A DNA stretch of 64,000 nucleotides, from assembly GCF_051967035.1 (NCBI RefSeq), contig NZ_JBQCKK010000002.1:186001-250000 (forward strand). The letters run 5' to 3'. The notes beneath the pieces were generated by a model, which was not told the DNA's origin, did not search any database, and saw nothing but the letters and a program-made list of their open reading frames with translations. The translations under genes were made by a program, and so were the position numbers. Numbering within the stretch: the stretch's first letter is position 1; each line of letters opens with the position of its first letter. This stretch comes from Brevibacillus sp051967035 (GTDB lineage: Bacteria > Bacillota > Bacilli > Brevibacillales > Brevibacillaceae). Shown one piece after another: positions 8,093 to 17,134 of the stretch.

Positions 8093-10765
8093 ATGAGAAA
8101 GAGAACATGGGGGAGCAAAATGCTCACTGCCTGTCTGGCGCTCGCCGTCTTGCTGGTCCAGGCGGCTCCGCCAACGCATGCGGCCAATGAGCCACAGCAG
8201 AAGGCAGAGACCGGGAAAGCCGCGCAAGAGACCGTGACATTTACCGATATTGGCAACAGCTATGCGTCTGGTGCCATCAATCGGCTGGCAGGGCTGCATC
8301 TCATCAGCGGTCAGGGCAATGACCGCTTCCAGCCGCAAAAGGCCATGTCGCGTCAGGATGTCGCGGTACTGCTGACAAAGGTAGTGGGCCTTCAGCCAAG
8401 ACAGATGGAGCAGGCTGGTTTTGCCGACGTGCCGAAGGAAAACCCGTACGCTCCGTTTGTTTACGGACTCGCCGATCTCGGGGTGCTGACCGGCAGAGGC
8501 GATCAGACATTCGGCGGCTCCGATCCGCTTACCCGGCAGGAGCTGGCCGTCATCCTGTCGCGATTGATGAAAGTGAGCGGCGTCCCAAAAGCGCCGGCGC
8601 AAAGTACGGTCACCTACAGCGACGAAGCGGAAATCGACGCCTACGCCAAAGCGGCGGTCGAAGAAGTGACCAACCAGCGCTGGATGCAGGGCGCAGCGGG
8701 CCAATTCAATCCGAACGGAACCGTGACCCGCGCCGAGGCGGCAGTCATCGCGGAGCGCGTGCTCGATGCCCGCTATCAGCAAGCAGAGCAGGCGGAGTTC
8801 ACAGTGAACAAGCCCCGTCTGAGCGTGCTTGCGGGTACGAGCGAGCGGCTGGAAGTAACATACGCGAAAGGGGACAAACTGCCGTTTACCCCGATCTTCG
8901 CCTTTGATCGCCCCGAACTGGGCACGGTATTGGCGGACGGAACCTTCGTCGCCGGCCCGACTCCGGGAAAAGGCAATCTTACCGTCACCGTTGGCTATCA
9001 AACCGTGACGGTTCCCGTAGAGATCAAAGATGCCGGAAAGCCGCCTGTCGCCGAGACGGAAGCGCCTGGCACAACCGCCCCGAGCGACAGCCCGCAAGCT
9101 GACGAGAGCAAGGCAGTGGCAGAGGGCGAGCAAGCGGCGACCGTCCCGGAAACGGCAGCAGATGGTGAGCAGCAGCCCGCAGAAGAGGAAGAAGCGGCAG
9201 AGCCTGCCGAGCAGGACGAACTGGTCAACATCGCTCCGGGCAGCTTCACGTCGGTCGCTACCTTTGGGCCGCCGGACTCGTACTTCCAGCAGGTGGAAAA
9301 GCAGTACCCCGGACCTGTAGGCGGCTTGGTCACACCTTCCGAGGAGTGGACCGGGTACAACCGTCAGTTCGGCCGCAAGGTGACGGTTGCCCTCAACGAA
9401 GCAAAGCCGTTGGAGCGAATCACGTTGACGTTCAAGCAGCAAAAGACGTCAGGGATCACGCTGCCGGAATACATGGAAGTCGAAGTATCCCGTGACGGAA
9501 AAGCGTGGTCGTATGCGGGACGGGCGGTTCACGACGTTCCTGCTACGGAGAATCAGCTGGTCGTGCGCACGCTCGCCGTCACGCTGCCTGATGTACAAAC
9601 GCGTTACGTCCGGGTATCGTTCCCGGTGAAGGTATTTGCTTTTGCCCGCCAATTGGAGGTCTGGGCGAAAAACGAGAGCGACTGGCAAGGCGGAGCTGTC
9701 CTCTTGCCGCCGCCAAGCCCGGCGAAAGTGACGGAGGACCAAAAAGTGGTACGCCGCGTGGAAAATATGCTGCTCGCCTATTCGGGAGCGTATGGAGAGC
9801 GCGGTACATGGACGAAGGAAGATTTCTTGCCGATGGTCGGCTATCGCACTCCGGACGGCTATATGCGCGACCAGATGTTCGACACGATTCTGTTTTTGCC
9901 GTATCAGAACATGCCGGTCACCAAAGACGGCTGGCGCAGCTACATGAACGACTTGTTCGGTACCGGCAAGCAGCTCGATGCGCTGAACCAGGCGATGCGG
10001 GAGTACAATCGCCTGCGCGGCACGCTGTACACGACGCCGACCCAGGAAAATGTTGTGCTGGCCCTGCCGTATCCGAACGCAGCGCAAACGAACTTTGGCC
10101 AGATTGCGGACAACAAGCCGTCCCTGTCGTTCAGTCCTGCGGGAATCGGGGAGGAGCAGGCTTATTTGAACCGCAAGGCCGCACTGGAGTGGTACTTCCA
10201 GGAGTTGCTCAAGCGCTGGAACAAGGAAGGCTACAGCTATTTGAAGCTGGAGGGAATCTACTGGTTCCACGAGCTGATCGAGGACAGCGCCCCGAAAGAG
10301 CGCACGCTCATTCGCGACATGGCCAGCATGGTGCATAACGAAGCGCTGCGCTTTTACTGGATTCCTTACTACGGGGCGCCCGGTGTGGCGGAGTGGAAGT
10401 CGCTGTCTTTTGATTACGCGTTCCTCCAGCCGAATTTCTACAGCGACAAGCCTGTGCAGCTCGACCGGATCGAAGGCGTACTGGACGTCGTCAGCAAGTA
10501 CGGCATGGGCGTGGAGATCGAAGGGGACGAGCGGATGTATCGCGATCCGAAGTTCTACCAGACCTATTACAATCAGCTCGTCGCAGCCCATAAGCTGGGG
10601 ATGGACAAAAACAACATCCACGCGTACTACTACGGCTCCAAGACGCTGATCGAGGCGGCGAACAGCAAGGACCCGGTCATGCGCGCCATTTACGACGATA
10701 CGTACAAATGGATGCGCGGGCGTTTTGACCGGGAAGAGTATTTTGAGGCGACCGACTTGCCCTAG
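8093..10765 (+). CDS. S-layer homology protein with DUF4855 (glycosidase-like) domain
   Basis: An exported cell-wall protein of about 890 residues. The signal peptide (MRKRTWGSK plus a hydrophobic core ending THAA) is followed by three SLH repeats to about residue 225, which normally bind pyruvylated wall polymer. Next come an Ig-like segment, an acidic Pro/Glu/Ala linker (about 320-380), a discoidin-like beta-sandwich (about 385-540) and a C-terminal DUF4855 region (RVENMLLAYSGAYGERGTW onward), thought to be a TIM-barrel glycoside hydrolase. Two starts are possible: ATG at 8075 after AAAGGGG, or ATG at 8093 after GGAGGAG. The second gives a cleaner signal peptide. The gene is closed by a strong terminator. 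Confidence 0.85.
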   Translation: MRKRTWGSKMLTACLALAVLLVQAAPPTHAANEPQQKAETGKAAQETVTFTDIGNSYASGAINRLAGLHLISGQGNDRFQPQKAMSRQDVAVLLTKVVGLQPRQMEQAGFADVPKENPYAPFVYGLADLGVLTGRGDQTFGGSDPLTRQELAVILSRLMKVSGVPKAPAQSTVTYSDEAEIDAYAKAAVEEVTNQRWMQGAAGQFNPNGTVTRAEAAVIAERVLDARYQQAEQAEFTVNKPRLSVLAGTSERLEVTYAKGDKLPFTPIFAFDRPELGTVLADGTFVAGPTPGKGNLTVTVGYQTVTVPVEIKDAGKPPVAETEAPGTTAPSDSPQADESKAVAEGEQAATVPETAADGEQQPAEEEEAAEPAEQDELVNIAPGSFTSVATFGPPDSYFQQVEKQYPGPVGGLVTPSEEWTGYNRQFGRKVTVALNEAKPLERITLTFKQQKTSGITLPEYMEVEVSRDGKAWSYAGRAVHDVPATENQLVVRTLAVTLPDVQTRYVRVSFPVKVFAFARQLEVWAKNESDWQGGAVLLPPPSPAKVTEDQKVVRRVENMLLAYSGAYGERGTWTKEDFLPMVGYRTPDGYMRDQMFDTILFLPYQNMPVTKDGWRSYMNDLFGTGKQLDALNQAMREYNRLRGTLYTTPTQENVVLALPYPNAAQTNFGQIADNKPSLSFSPAGIGEEQAYLNRKAALEWYFQELLKRWNKEGYSYLKLEGIYWFHELIEDSAPKERTLIRDMASMVHNEALRFYWIPYYGAPGVAEWKSLSFDYAFLQPNFYSDKPVQLDRIEGVLDVVSKYGMGVEIEGDERMYRDPKFYQTYYNQLVAAHKLGMDKNNIHAYYYGSKTLIEAANSKDPVMRAIYDDTYKWMRGRFDREEYFEATDLP

Positions 10766-10787
10766 CGCATGGCGGTTGGCCTTAGCG

Positions 10788-10838
10788 AAAAAGAGTCTGT
10801 TTCTCCTCATGGACGGGAGACAGACTCTTTTTTTTGCA
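10788..10838. terminator. Strong bidirectional terminator
   Basis: AAAAAGAGTCTGT (10788-10800) pairs with ACAGACTCTTTTT. Both strands end in T-runs, so it serves the SLH gene and the convergent MFS gene. Confidence 0.85.
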
Positions 10839-10957
10839 GCGGGATGTCGATGGGCAGCCTTGTTGCCCGCCGCTGTTCGCGGCATGTGGCGCAAGGTTTC
10901 GGGGCGTAGCTTTTCTGACATCCAGGCTGGCTGTCCGACCCTGAGAAGAGCCGACCG

Positions 10958-12196
10958 TCAGCCTGCCTGTTTGGCCGGGATCATGCGGAACAAGACGATA
11001 TACAGATAGGCGCTGAGCAAGGTAAATCCGAGAATCACGCTGAACACTCCCAGCGGAGAGAGCCATTGGGACAGCCCGATCGTCATAGGAGCCAGGAAGC
11101 GTCCGATGGAAAACTGCAGCGAAGAAGCCCCCATATACTGACCGCGCGCGTCTTCTGGCGCGTATTTGCTGATGAAGCTTTGCGCGACCGGCGTGCGGAT
11201 CAACTCGCCCAAGGTCAGTACGCCCATACAGGCGAACAGCAGCCAAATATTTGTGGTAAAGGCCATGAAAAACATGCCGAATCCGTACAGGACAGACGAA
11301 ATCACGAGGCTGTTGCGGTCGTTCCAGCTTTCAAACCAGCGCGTGACAGGCAGGGTGAACAGGACGACGAGCAGGCCGTTTAGTCCCATCAGCCAGCCGA
11401 ATGCGCTTGTCCCACCCACAGCCAGCTTCCAGTCGCCCCAGGACAGCAGCGTCTGGTCAAAGACGTGCTCTTTGACGTACAAAGCCATGTACATATCGAG
11501 CTGCATGAAGGCGAAAGCGATCAGGATGCCCGCGACGATGTAGAGGGCGAAAACCTTGTCGCGGAAAATAATCGCGTAGCTTTTGAATTGCTGGGTCAGG
11601 GAAAAGCGTTCCTTGGCCTTTTCCTGGCGAATGTGATCGGGCAGCGTCTCTTTTATCAGGAAAAAGAGGGCGAGCGCAAACAAAAGCTCGATGATCGTAC
11701 AGACGAGCAGCAGCTCCGAGCGGTAGTGGACGAAAAAGAACGAGCCGAGAACAGGGCCAGCCACGACCCCGATGTTCATCGCGGTGTAAAACGTGGCGAA
11801 GACGATCCGGCGATCTTCCTCCGTCGTCAGGTCGGCGACCATGGCAGAGCTGGCGGGCCAGTAAAGCGCACCGCCAATCCCGATCCCGATAAACGCGATA
11901 TAGTCAATCCACGGCGATGGGGAGAAAGCAAACAGGGCAAACATCGCCGTCGACGTACAGAGCGAGAGCAGCATCGTAAATCGCCGCCCTACCCGGTCAG
12001 CCAAATAGCCCCCGAACAGATTGAACAGCATGCCGAGCAGCGGCGGTACCATCAGGAGCAGACCGGCTACGTCCTTGCCGAACGTATCGCTGAAATAAAG
12101 CGCCATAAACGGAAAGTACATCCAGAAAAACGTATGGGTAATCAGTTCGCCAAAAAGACGCACCTTTAAGTTCAAATCCCACGAACGCCATTGCAT
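10958..12196 (-). CDS. MFS transporter, probable multidrug exporter
   Basis: A 412-residue major facilitator superfamily protein with about 12 hydrophobic segments. The loop 2-3 signature GGYLADRVGRR is near residue 60. The first half also has the transport motif region PASSAMVADL, and the second half starts after a hydrophilic loop (IRQEKAKERFSLTQQ). The start MQWRSWDLNLKV (ATG at 12196) follows AAGGGAGGT 9 nt upstream. The substrate cannot be read from sequence; a drug or antibiotic is inferred from family and from the long structured leader upstream. Confidence 0.85.
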   Translation of the reverse strand: MQWRSWDLNLKVRLFGELITHTFFWMYFPFMALYFSDTFGKDVAGLLLMVPPLLGMLFNLFGGYLADRVGRRFTMLLSLCTSTAMFALFAFSPSPWIDYIAFIGIGIGGALYWPASSAMVADLTTEEDRRIVFATFYTAMNIGVVAGPVLGSFFFVHYRSELLLVCTIIELLFALALFFLIKETLPDHIRQEKAKERFSLTQQFKSYAIIFRDKVFALYIVAGILIAFAFMQLDMYMALYVKEHVFDQTLLSWGDWKLAVGGTSAFGWLMGLNGLLVVLFTLPVTRWFESWNDRNSLVISSVLYGFGMFFMAFTTNIWLLFACMGVLTLGELIRTPVAQSFISKYAPEDARGQYMGASSLQFSIGRFLAPMTIGLSQWLSPLGVFSVILGFTLLSAYLYIVLFRMIPAKQAG

Positions 12197-12682
12197 GACA
12201 CAAATACCTCCCTTTCCTTTTACGTTCCAATCATCAGCAGGTGCCGTGACCGCGCTTTTTCCCGAAAGGGGACAAGGCGGCTGCTCTTTTTTTTGCCAAA
12301 CATCTCGATGCACGGCTCTTCGCGGGTTTGTCCGCAACAAAAAGCGCAAACGGCTGGAGAGACAATGCTCTTTTCCGCTTGCGCTTGATCGGACGATACA
12401 AGGGTGGCAGGAAAATCCGAAAAATCGGGGAGCAAAGAAGGTTTTGTGCCTACGAAAAAAGGCTACAACAAGCCAACTGCTCACACCGCGTATCGGCACC
12501 CACCAGTCCTATCGGGAAAAAGACGGAAGCGGTTCAGGCATCCTGCAGTATCAAACGATAGATAGGGTTGGCAAGAGGCGGGGCCTCTCAGCAACAGGCC
12601 CTACCTAAGCAGTGATCACTACAGAAAACACCATGAACGCAGCACTCCCATCTTTCCAAATATTTGAACAGGTAAACTCTTG
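12197..12682 (-). promoter_or_regulatory. Long structured leader upstream of the MFS gene
   Basis: About 490 nt without a recognised gene. Reading on the minus strand it contains a GGGCCT/AGGCCC hairpin (12581-12601), a short GGCT-AGCC hairpin followed by TTTTTT near 12445-12460, and a strong terminator-like hairpin (12342-12386). A cysteine-containing open frame (12220-12435, minus, TTG start) ends 23 bp before the MFS start. This looks like an attenuation leader, but no known riboswitch class was recognised. Confidence 0.4.
12338..12386 (-). terminator. Attenuator-like terminator in the MFS leader
   Basis: On the minus strand AAGCGCAAGCGG pairs with CCGTTTGCGCTT (one mismatch), followed by TTTTTGTT. 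It lies about 140 nt upstream of the MFS start codon. Confidence 0.55.
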
Positions 12683-12688
12683 TTGATT

Positions 12689-12718
12689 AGAATACGCTAC
12701 GGAAATGATGGTAGGCAA
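12689..12718 (-). promoter_or_regulatory. Possible promoter of the MFS leader
   Basis: Minus strand TTGCCT (12718-12713), 18-bp spacer, TATTCT (12694-12689). Each hexamer matches 4 of 6 consensus positions. Confidence 0.3.
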
Positions 12719-12828
12719 GAGAAATTTTCGTTTTTTTGGAATGGTACCAATTGCTGTCAGCTTCCGCATCGTTGGGCGCTCGCAGGTGGTATGATAATCA
12801 GGACGAGGCGGACAGAGTCGGAGCCTGA

Positions 12829-12857
12829 TTGAAAAAGTGCCGTCTATTCGGTAAAAT
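12829..12857 (+). promoter_or_regulatory. Sigma-A promoter for the aminopeptidase
   Basis: TTGAAA (12829-12834), 17-bp spacer, TAAAAT (12852-12857), 39 bp before the start codon. Confidence 0.7.
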
Positions 12858-12896
12858 ATTTTTTATTATGTTCATGATGAAAACGGGGGAGATGGC

Positions 12897-14009
12897 ATGT
12901 TGGACACTCGAATGGTCAAGCTGGCAGAAAATCTGCTCAGTCATTCCGTGCGGTTGCAGGAAAAGGAAACGCTGTTGATTGAGGTGCGCGGGGAAGGTCA
13001 CGCGCTGGCAAAAGAGCTGGTCAAGCAAGCGTACGCCAAGGGAGCCTATCCGTTTGTGCGGGTTCTGGACATGCAAATCCAGCGGGAGCTGATGATGGGA
13101 ACAAGCGCAGAGCGGGCGACCCATCTGGCCAAGTGGGAAGAACCGATGTTCAAGGATCTCGATACGTATATCGTGATTAACGGCCCGTCCAATGACAGCG
13201 AAATGTCAGACGTGCCGGTAGACCGTCGCCGCGCCCACCAGAGCGTGATGCAAGAGCTGAACGATTACCTCGTATCGAATGTGCGCTGGACGCTGCTCAA
13301 CTACCCGACAACGGCGATGGCCCAGAGTGCCAACATGTCTACAGAGGCGTTCGAAGACTTTTACTTCGATGTCTGCTCCCTGGACTACCAAAAGATGCAC
13401 GAGGCATTCCTCCCGCTGAAAGAATGGATGGATCGCACAGACAAAGTGCGTCTGATCGGGCCGGGAACCGACCTGCGCTTCTCGATCAAGGACATCCCGA
13501 GCGTCATCTGCTCCGGAATGCGCAATATCCCGGACGGCGAAATCTTCACCGCGCCTGTGCGCGATTCGGTGAACGGCAAAATTACGTTCAACACAGCGAC
13601 CAGCTATATGGGCACCCGGTTCGAAAATGTCAGCCTGACGTTTGAAAACGGCAAAATCGTAGAAGCGACCGCGAACAACACCGAGAAGCTCAACCAAATT
13701 TTCGACACGGACGAAGGCGCGCGGTACATCGGCGAGTTTGCGATCGGCGTGCACCCGTACATTTTGCATCCGATGAACGACATCCTGTTCGACGAGAAGA
13801 TTGCGGGCAGCTTCCACTTCACGCCAGGCCGCGCGTATGACAACGCGGACAACGGCAACCGCAGCCAGATTCACTGGGACATGGTGAATATTCAACGCCC
13901 CGAGTACGGCGGCGGCGAAATCTGGTTTGACGACGTCCTGATTCGCAAGGACGGTCTGTTTGTCCTGCCTGAGCTGCAAGGGCTGAACCCGGAAAATCTG
14001 AAAGGATAA
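12897..14009 (+). CDS. M29 family metallo-aminopeptidase (AmpS/PepS type)
   Basis: Cytosolic aminopeptidase that removes N-terminal residues using two metal ions. The 370-residue protein resembles AmpS/AmpT: DLRFSIKD near residue 195, the metal-site region GARYIGEFAIGVHP near 280, NRSQIHWDMV near 320 and GGEIWFDDVLIRKDG near the C-terminus. Those segments carry the conserved Glu, His and Asp ligands of peptidase family M29. The ATG at 12897 follows GGGGGAG. It has its own promoter. Confidence 0.9.
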   Translation: MLDTRMVKLAENLLSHSVRLQEKETLLIEVRGEGHALAKELVKQAYAKGAYPFVRVLDMQIQRELMMGTSAERATHLAKWEEPMFKDLDTYIVINGPSNDSEMSDVPVDRRRAHQSVMQELNDYLVSNVRWTLLNYPTTAMAQSANMSTEAFEDFYFDVCSLDYQKMHEAFLPLKEWMDRTDKVRLIGPGTDLRFSIKDIPSVICSGMRNIPDGEIFTAPVRDSVNGKITFNTATSYMGTRFENVSLTFENGKIVEATANNTEKLNQIFDTDEGARYIGEFAIGVHPYILHPMNDILFDEKIAGSFHFTPGRAYDNADNGNRSQIHWDMVNIQRPEYGGGEIWFDDVLIRKDGLFVLPELQGLNPENLKG

Positions 14010-14061
14010 CCACGAGTAAAAACAAGTCATCATGCTACGGGTATGTCCGGCGTCCTTTTGC

Positions 14062-14067
14062 TACAAT
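14062..14067 (+). promoter_or_regulatory. Extended -10 promoter for rluA-like gene
   Basis: TGCTACAAT (TG-n-TACAAT) lies 30 bp before the GTG start. No good -35 was seen, as is usual for extended -10 promoters. Confidence 0.4.
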
Positions 14068-14097
14068 AGGGAAAACGCATGGAACAGAGGGATAGAC

Positions 14098-15033
14098 GTG
14101 AGCCGCAAAGAGTGGATGGAATACACCGTCAAGGAAGAAGACGCCGGAATGAACGTGGAACAAATTGTCCGGCAAAAGCTGAGCGTATCCGGGCGCATGA
14201 TGCAGCGGCTGACGCGAAGCAAGGGGATTTTGCTCAACCGCAAGCCGCCTTTTTTGCAGCGGCAGGTGAAGGCGGGAGATGTGATCGCTGTACGGGTAGC
14301 CGATCGGCAGGAGCAGCTTCCATCGCCGCCGCAGCTTGCCGCCCACCCGTTGTCAACGGACAGCAAGGTTGTTCCGGTGGACATTTTGTATGAGGACGAC
14401 CATTTGCTGGTCGCAAACAAACCGGCAGGCTTGATGGTGCATCCCGTCAAGCAGGAGCATCATGAAACATTGGTGCACGCGTTGGCTGATCTGTTCGCCA
14501 AAAGGGGAGAGAGCGTCAGCATCCATCCCGTGCATCGACTCGACAAAGACACCTCCGGGGCGATCCTCGTGGCAAAGAGCAGCTACGGCCATCAACTGGC
14601 TGACCGCGTGCTGCGCGAGGGCGGCTTGCACCGCGAATATTTGGCGGTGGTCAGCGGACGGCTGACAGATGGCACAGGCACGATTGAAGCGCCCATCGGC
14701 AAAGACCCGCGCCATCCGACGAAAAGGCGGGTGACAGACGGCGGAGATCATGCTGTTACGCACTACGAGGTGAAACAGACTTCGGAAGGGATGTCTCTTG
14801 TCCGCGTCTGGCTGGAGACGGGGCGCACCCACCAAATACGCGTACACTTCGCCCATATCGGCCACCCGCTGGCAGGCGACACGCTGTACGGCGGAGCGAG
14901 AGGGCTGTTGCGCAGACAGGCTTTGCATGCCGTTTGTCTGCGGTTTGTGCATCCGCTGCTCGAAAAAGAGCTGGTGGTGGAAGCGCCGGTGCCAGCAGAC
15001 ATGAGGCGGCTGTTACAGGCGGAATTTGCCTAA
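14098..15033 (+). CDS. RluA family pseudouridine synthase
   Basis: Isomerises uridine to pseudouridine in rRNA or tRNA. The 311-residue protein has an S4-like N-terminal RNA-binding domain (about residues 15-75) and the catalytic domain, with the active-site Asp in HPVHRLDKDTSG near residue 145 and GRTHQIRVHFAHIGHPLAGD near 245. The GTG at 14098 is preceded by AGAGG at 7 nt. The frame is open further upstream, but no ribosome binding site supports that. B. subtilis has several RluA paralogues, so the modified position cannot be assigned. Confidence 0.9.
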   Translation: MSRKEWMEYTVKEEDAGMNVEQIVRQKLSVSGRMMQRLTRSKGILLNRKPPFLQRQVKAGDVIAVRVADRQEQLPSPPQLAAHPLSTDSKVVPVDILYEDDHLLVANKPAGLMVHPVKQEHHETLVHALADLFAKRGESVSIHPVHRLDKDTSGAILVAKSSYGHQLADRVLREGGLHREYLAVVSGRLTDGTGTIEAPIGKDPRHPTKRRVTDGGDHAVTHYEVKQTSEGMSLVRVWLETGRTHQIRVHFAHIGHPLAGDTLYGGARGLLRRQALHAVCLRFVHPLLEKELVVEAPVPADMRRLLQAEFA

Positions 15034-15050
15034 CAGTAGAGGAAGGAAAA

Positions 15051-15080
15051 GGAAAGGACTTTGCCGGAAGTCCTTTTTTT
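15051..15080 (+). terminator. Terminator of the pseudouridine synthase gene
   Basis: GGAAAGGACTT pairs with AAGTCCTTT, followed by seven Ts, 18 bp after the stop. Confidence 0.8.
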
Positions 15081-15146
15081 GTTGGCAAAGCGGGAGGAGA
15101 GTGCCGCCGTTAGCGGCAAACACAGGACATTCGTTTGTTATGCCTC

Positions 15147-15187
15147 TGCATGCAAGTGTTTACATGCATGCATTCCCGGGATATAAT
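15147..15187 (+). promoter_or_regulatory. Promoter with twin TGCATGCA palindromes (TetR operator)
   Basis: -35 TTTACA (15159-15164), 17-bp spacer, -10 TATAAT (15182-15187). Two copies of the self-complementary octamer TGCATGCA lie at 15147-15154 and 15165-15172, flanking the -35 element with an 18-bp period. They are the natural binding site for the TetR protein encoded next, so autoregulation of the whole efflux operon is inferred. Confidence 0.65.
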
Positions 15188-15232
15188 GGCAGGGAAAATT
15201 GTGAAAAGATAGCGATGGCTTGGAGGTGCATG

Positions 15233-15859
15233 ATGGATTACCCACATATCGATCAGGCTTCCGTAGGGAGGGGAGAGGAGCAGGAGACGCGGGAGAGAAT
15301 CTTGGCGGCCGCCCGTCAACTGATGGCGCAAAAAGGCTACAAGGGAGCAACCACCCGCAAAATATCCGAGCTGGCTGGTGTCAATGAGGTGACGATTTTT
15401 CGCCACTTTAAGAAGAAGGTGGCCATTCTGGAGGAGCTTCTCCAAAATGTTTTCGAGGTGCGAGAGCAACTGGAGCAAGAGCTGCAAGGCGAGTTCGCTA
15501 CCATCAAGGAAATGCTGATCGGCTATGCAAGAGCGTATTACCGCCTGCTGGTGGAGCGAAAAGAAATGTTGATGATTTGCATAGTCGAGGCAGACAATCA
15601 CCCGGAGGTCGTCAAGCTGTTCAGTCGTCTGCCGATGACGGCCGTGGATGTTTTGAGCGCAAAGCTCGAAGAATTTCAGCAGCAGGGACATCTGCCCAAA
15701 TCTGATCCTTGCACAGCAGCCTTGATGTTCATCTCGACCTTCTTTTATGCGTTCATGGCCAAGTACCGCGTCAGCCTCGATGCCCCGATCATCAATGACG
15801 AGGAACAGCTGTATGAGCATGCGGCAGAGATATTGCTGGAAGGAATCAAACGGGCGTAA
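15233..15859 (+). CDS. TetR family repressor of the RND operon
   Basis: A 208-residue regulator. The N-terminal helix-turn-helix (RILAAARQLMAQKGYKGATT, then EVTIFRHFKKK) is typical of TetR. The C-terminal ligand domain resembles TetR_C-type efflux regulators. The start ATG at 15233 is placed 6 nt after GGAGG; an ATG at 15230 is in frame but too close. It is the first gene of the unit with the membrane-fusion lipoprotein (42 bp downstream) and the RND pump. The inducer is unknown. Confidence 0.88.
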   Translation: MDYPHIDQASVGRGEEQETRERILAAARQLMAQKGYKGATTRKISELAGVNEVTIFRHFKKKVAILEELLQNVFEVREQLEQELQGEFATIKEMLIGYARAYYRLLVERKEMLMICIVEADNHPEVVKLFSRLPMTAVDVLSAKLEEFQQQGHLPKSDPCTAALMFISTFFYAFMAKYRVSLDAPIINDEEQLYEHAAEILLEGIKRA

Positions 15860-15901
15860 CCATACAAAATCGTGTGAGGGTACATAGGAGCGGGGGAAGT
15901 C

Positions 15902-17134
15902 ATGAGGAGAAAATGGCTGGTATCTGTAATGATGTTGGGCTGGTTGGCAACGACGGCGTGCAGCGAGCAGCAGCCTGCTGCCACTCCGGAAAAGGAAGTC
16001 AAGCCAGTCGTGGTGGCAGCGGTCAAAAAGGAGCAGGCCGTAGCCGTGTCAGAGTTGTCCGGAACGCTGGAACCGTTGGAAGAGGTTGTCGTCTCCTTCG
16101 AGGTGGGCGGTCAGCTCGTGGAAATGGCGAAAGCCGAGGGCGACAAGGTCAAGGCGGGGGATGTACTGGCGCGGCTCAACGCGCAGGACTATGCGTTGCA
16201 GGTCGCTTCCTCGGACGCAGCGGTACAACAGAGTGCTGCCAACCTGAGCAAGGTCAACAACGGAGCGAGGGAGCAGGAGATCACGCAGGCGCGGTTGCAG
16301 GTCGAAAAAGCCACGGTCGCTTTGCAAAAAATGCAGCATGATTTCAAACGGATCGAACAGCTCTATCAGCAAAAGGCGATTTCGCAAAGCGAGTTCGAGA
16401 CGGCGCAGAACGGATTAACGCTTGCCCAAAAAGATTGGGAAAATGCGCAGCAGGCGTACTCGCTGGTGACGCAAGGGGCACGTGCGGAAGACAGGGAGCT
16501 GAGCCGGGCCACCTATAACCAGGCTGTGATCGCCAAACAGTCGGCGGCAAGCACGCTGGCAAAAACACAGCTCCGCTCTCCCATCCACGGCACCATCATT
16601 GCCAAGCTCACGTCCACGGGCAATCTGGTCGGTTCCGGGACCCCGATCTATCGCGTAGGCAATATTGATACGCTAAAGGTCGTGCTGCCGGTTCCTGACC
16701 GCGAGATTTCCGCCTGGAAGGAAGGCGAAACCGTCTCCCTCGATTTGTATGGACAGAAACGGGATGGCAAGGTCACCAAAATACATCCCGCGACGAACCG
16801 GAGTACGGGTACGATCGGGGTGGAAGTGCAAGTGGCCAATGCCGCACATGACTGGTTTGCCGGGCAAGTCGTCAAAGCGACCAAGACAATCAAGGGGCAG
16901 GTTGGCATCTTTGTTCCGGTGGAGGCGGTGATCAGCAGGGGCAAAGACGATGCCCATGTGTTTGTCGATGCAGGCGGGAAGGCCGTGAAAACAAAGGTGG
17001 AGATCGGGCAACTGTTGCACGACAAGCTGGAAATCAAGAGCGGGCTGAAAGAGGGGGACCAACTGATCGTCAAGGGCGTCGACCGTTTGTTTGACGGCGA
17101 CCCGATTGAGGCGGCAGGAGGGAACCAGCCGTGA
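15902..17134 (+). CDS. Membrane-fusion lipoprotein of an RND efflux system
   Basis: A 410-residue HlyD/AcrA-type periplasmic-adaptor homologue. The signal peptide ends in the lipobox LATTAC, so the mature protein should be a lipoprotein on the outer face of the membrane. Biotinyl-lipoyl halves are visible (VVSFEVGGQLVEM and SPIHGTIIAKL) on either side of a coiled-coil hairpin (about residues 105-200, rich in Gln and Ala), followed by the beta-barrel. The ATG has GGGGGAAG upstream. Its stop overlaps the start of the RND gene (GTGA), which implies translational coupling. Confidence 0.92.
   Translation: MRRKWLVSVMMLGWLATTACSEQQPAATPEKEVKPVVVAAVKKEQAVAVSELSGTLEPLEEVVVSFEVGGQLVEMAKAEGDKVKAGDVLARLNAQDYALQVASSDAAVQQSAANLSKVNNGAREQEITQARLQVEKATVALQKMQHDFKRIEQLYQQKAISQSEFETAQNGLTLAQKDWENAQQAYSLVTQGARAEDRELSRATYNQAVIAKQSAASTLAKTQLRSPIHGTIIAKLTSTGNLVGSGTPIYRVGNIDTLKVVLPVPDREISAWKEGETVSLDLYGQKRDGKVTKIHPATNRSTGTIGVEVQVANAAHDWFAGQVVKATKTIKGQVGIFVPVEAVISRGKDDAHVFVDAGGKAVKTKVEIGQLLHDKLEIKSGLKEGDQLIVKGVDRLFDGDPIEAAGGNQP

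Noticed and set aside
12400..12520. GGGTGG-type sequences suggesting a T-box in the MFS leader
   Set aside because: The diagnostic GGGTGGNACCGCG bulge is absent on either strand and the downstream gene is not an amino acid gene.
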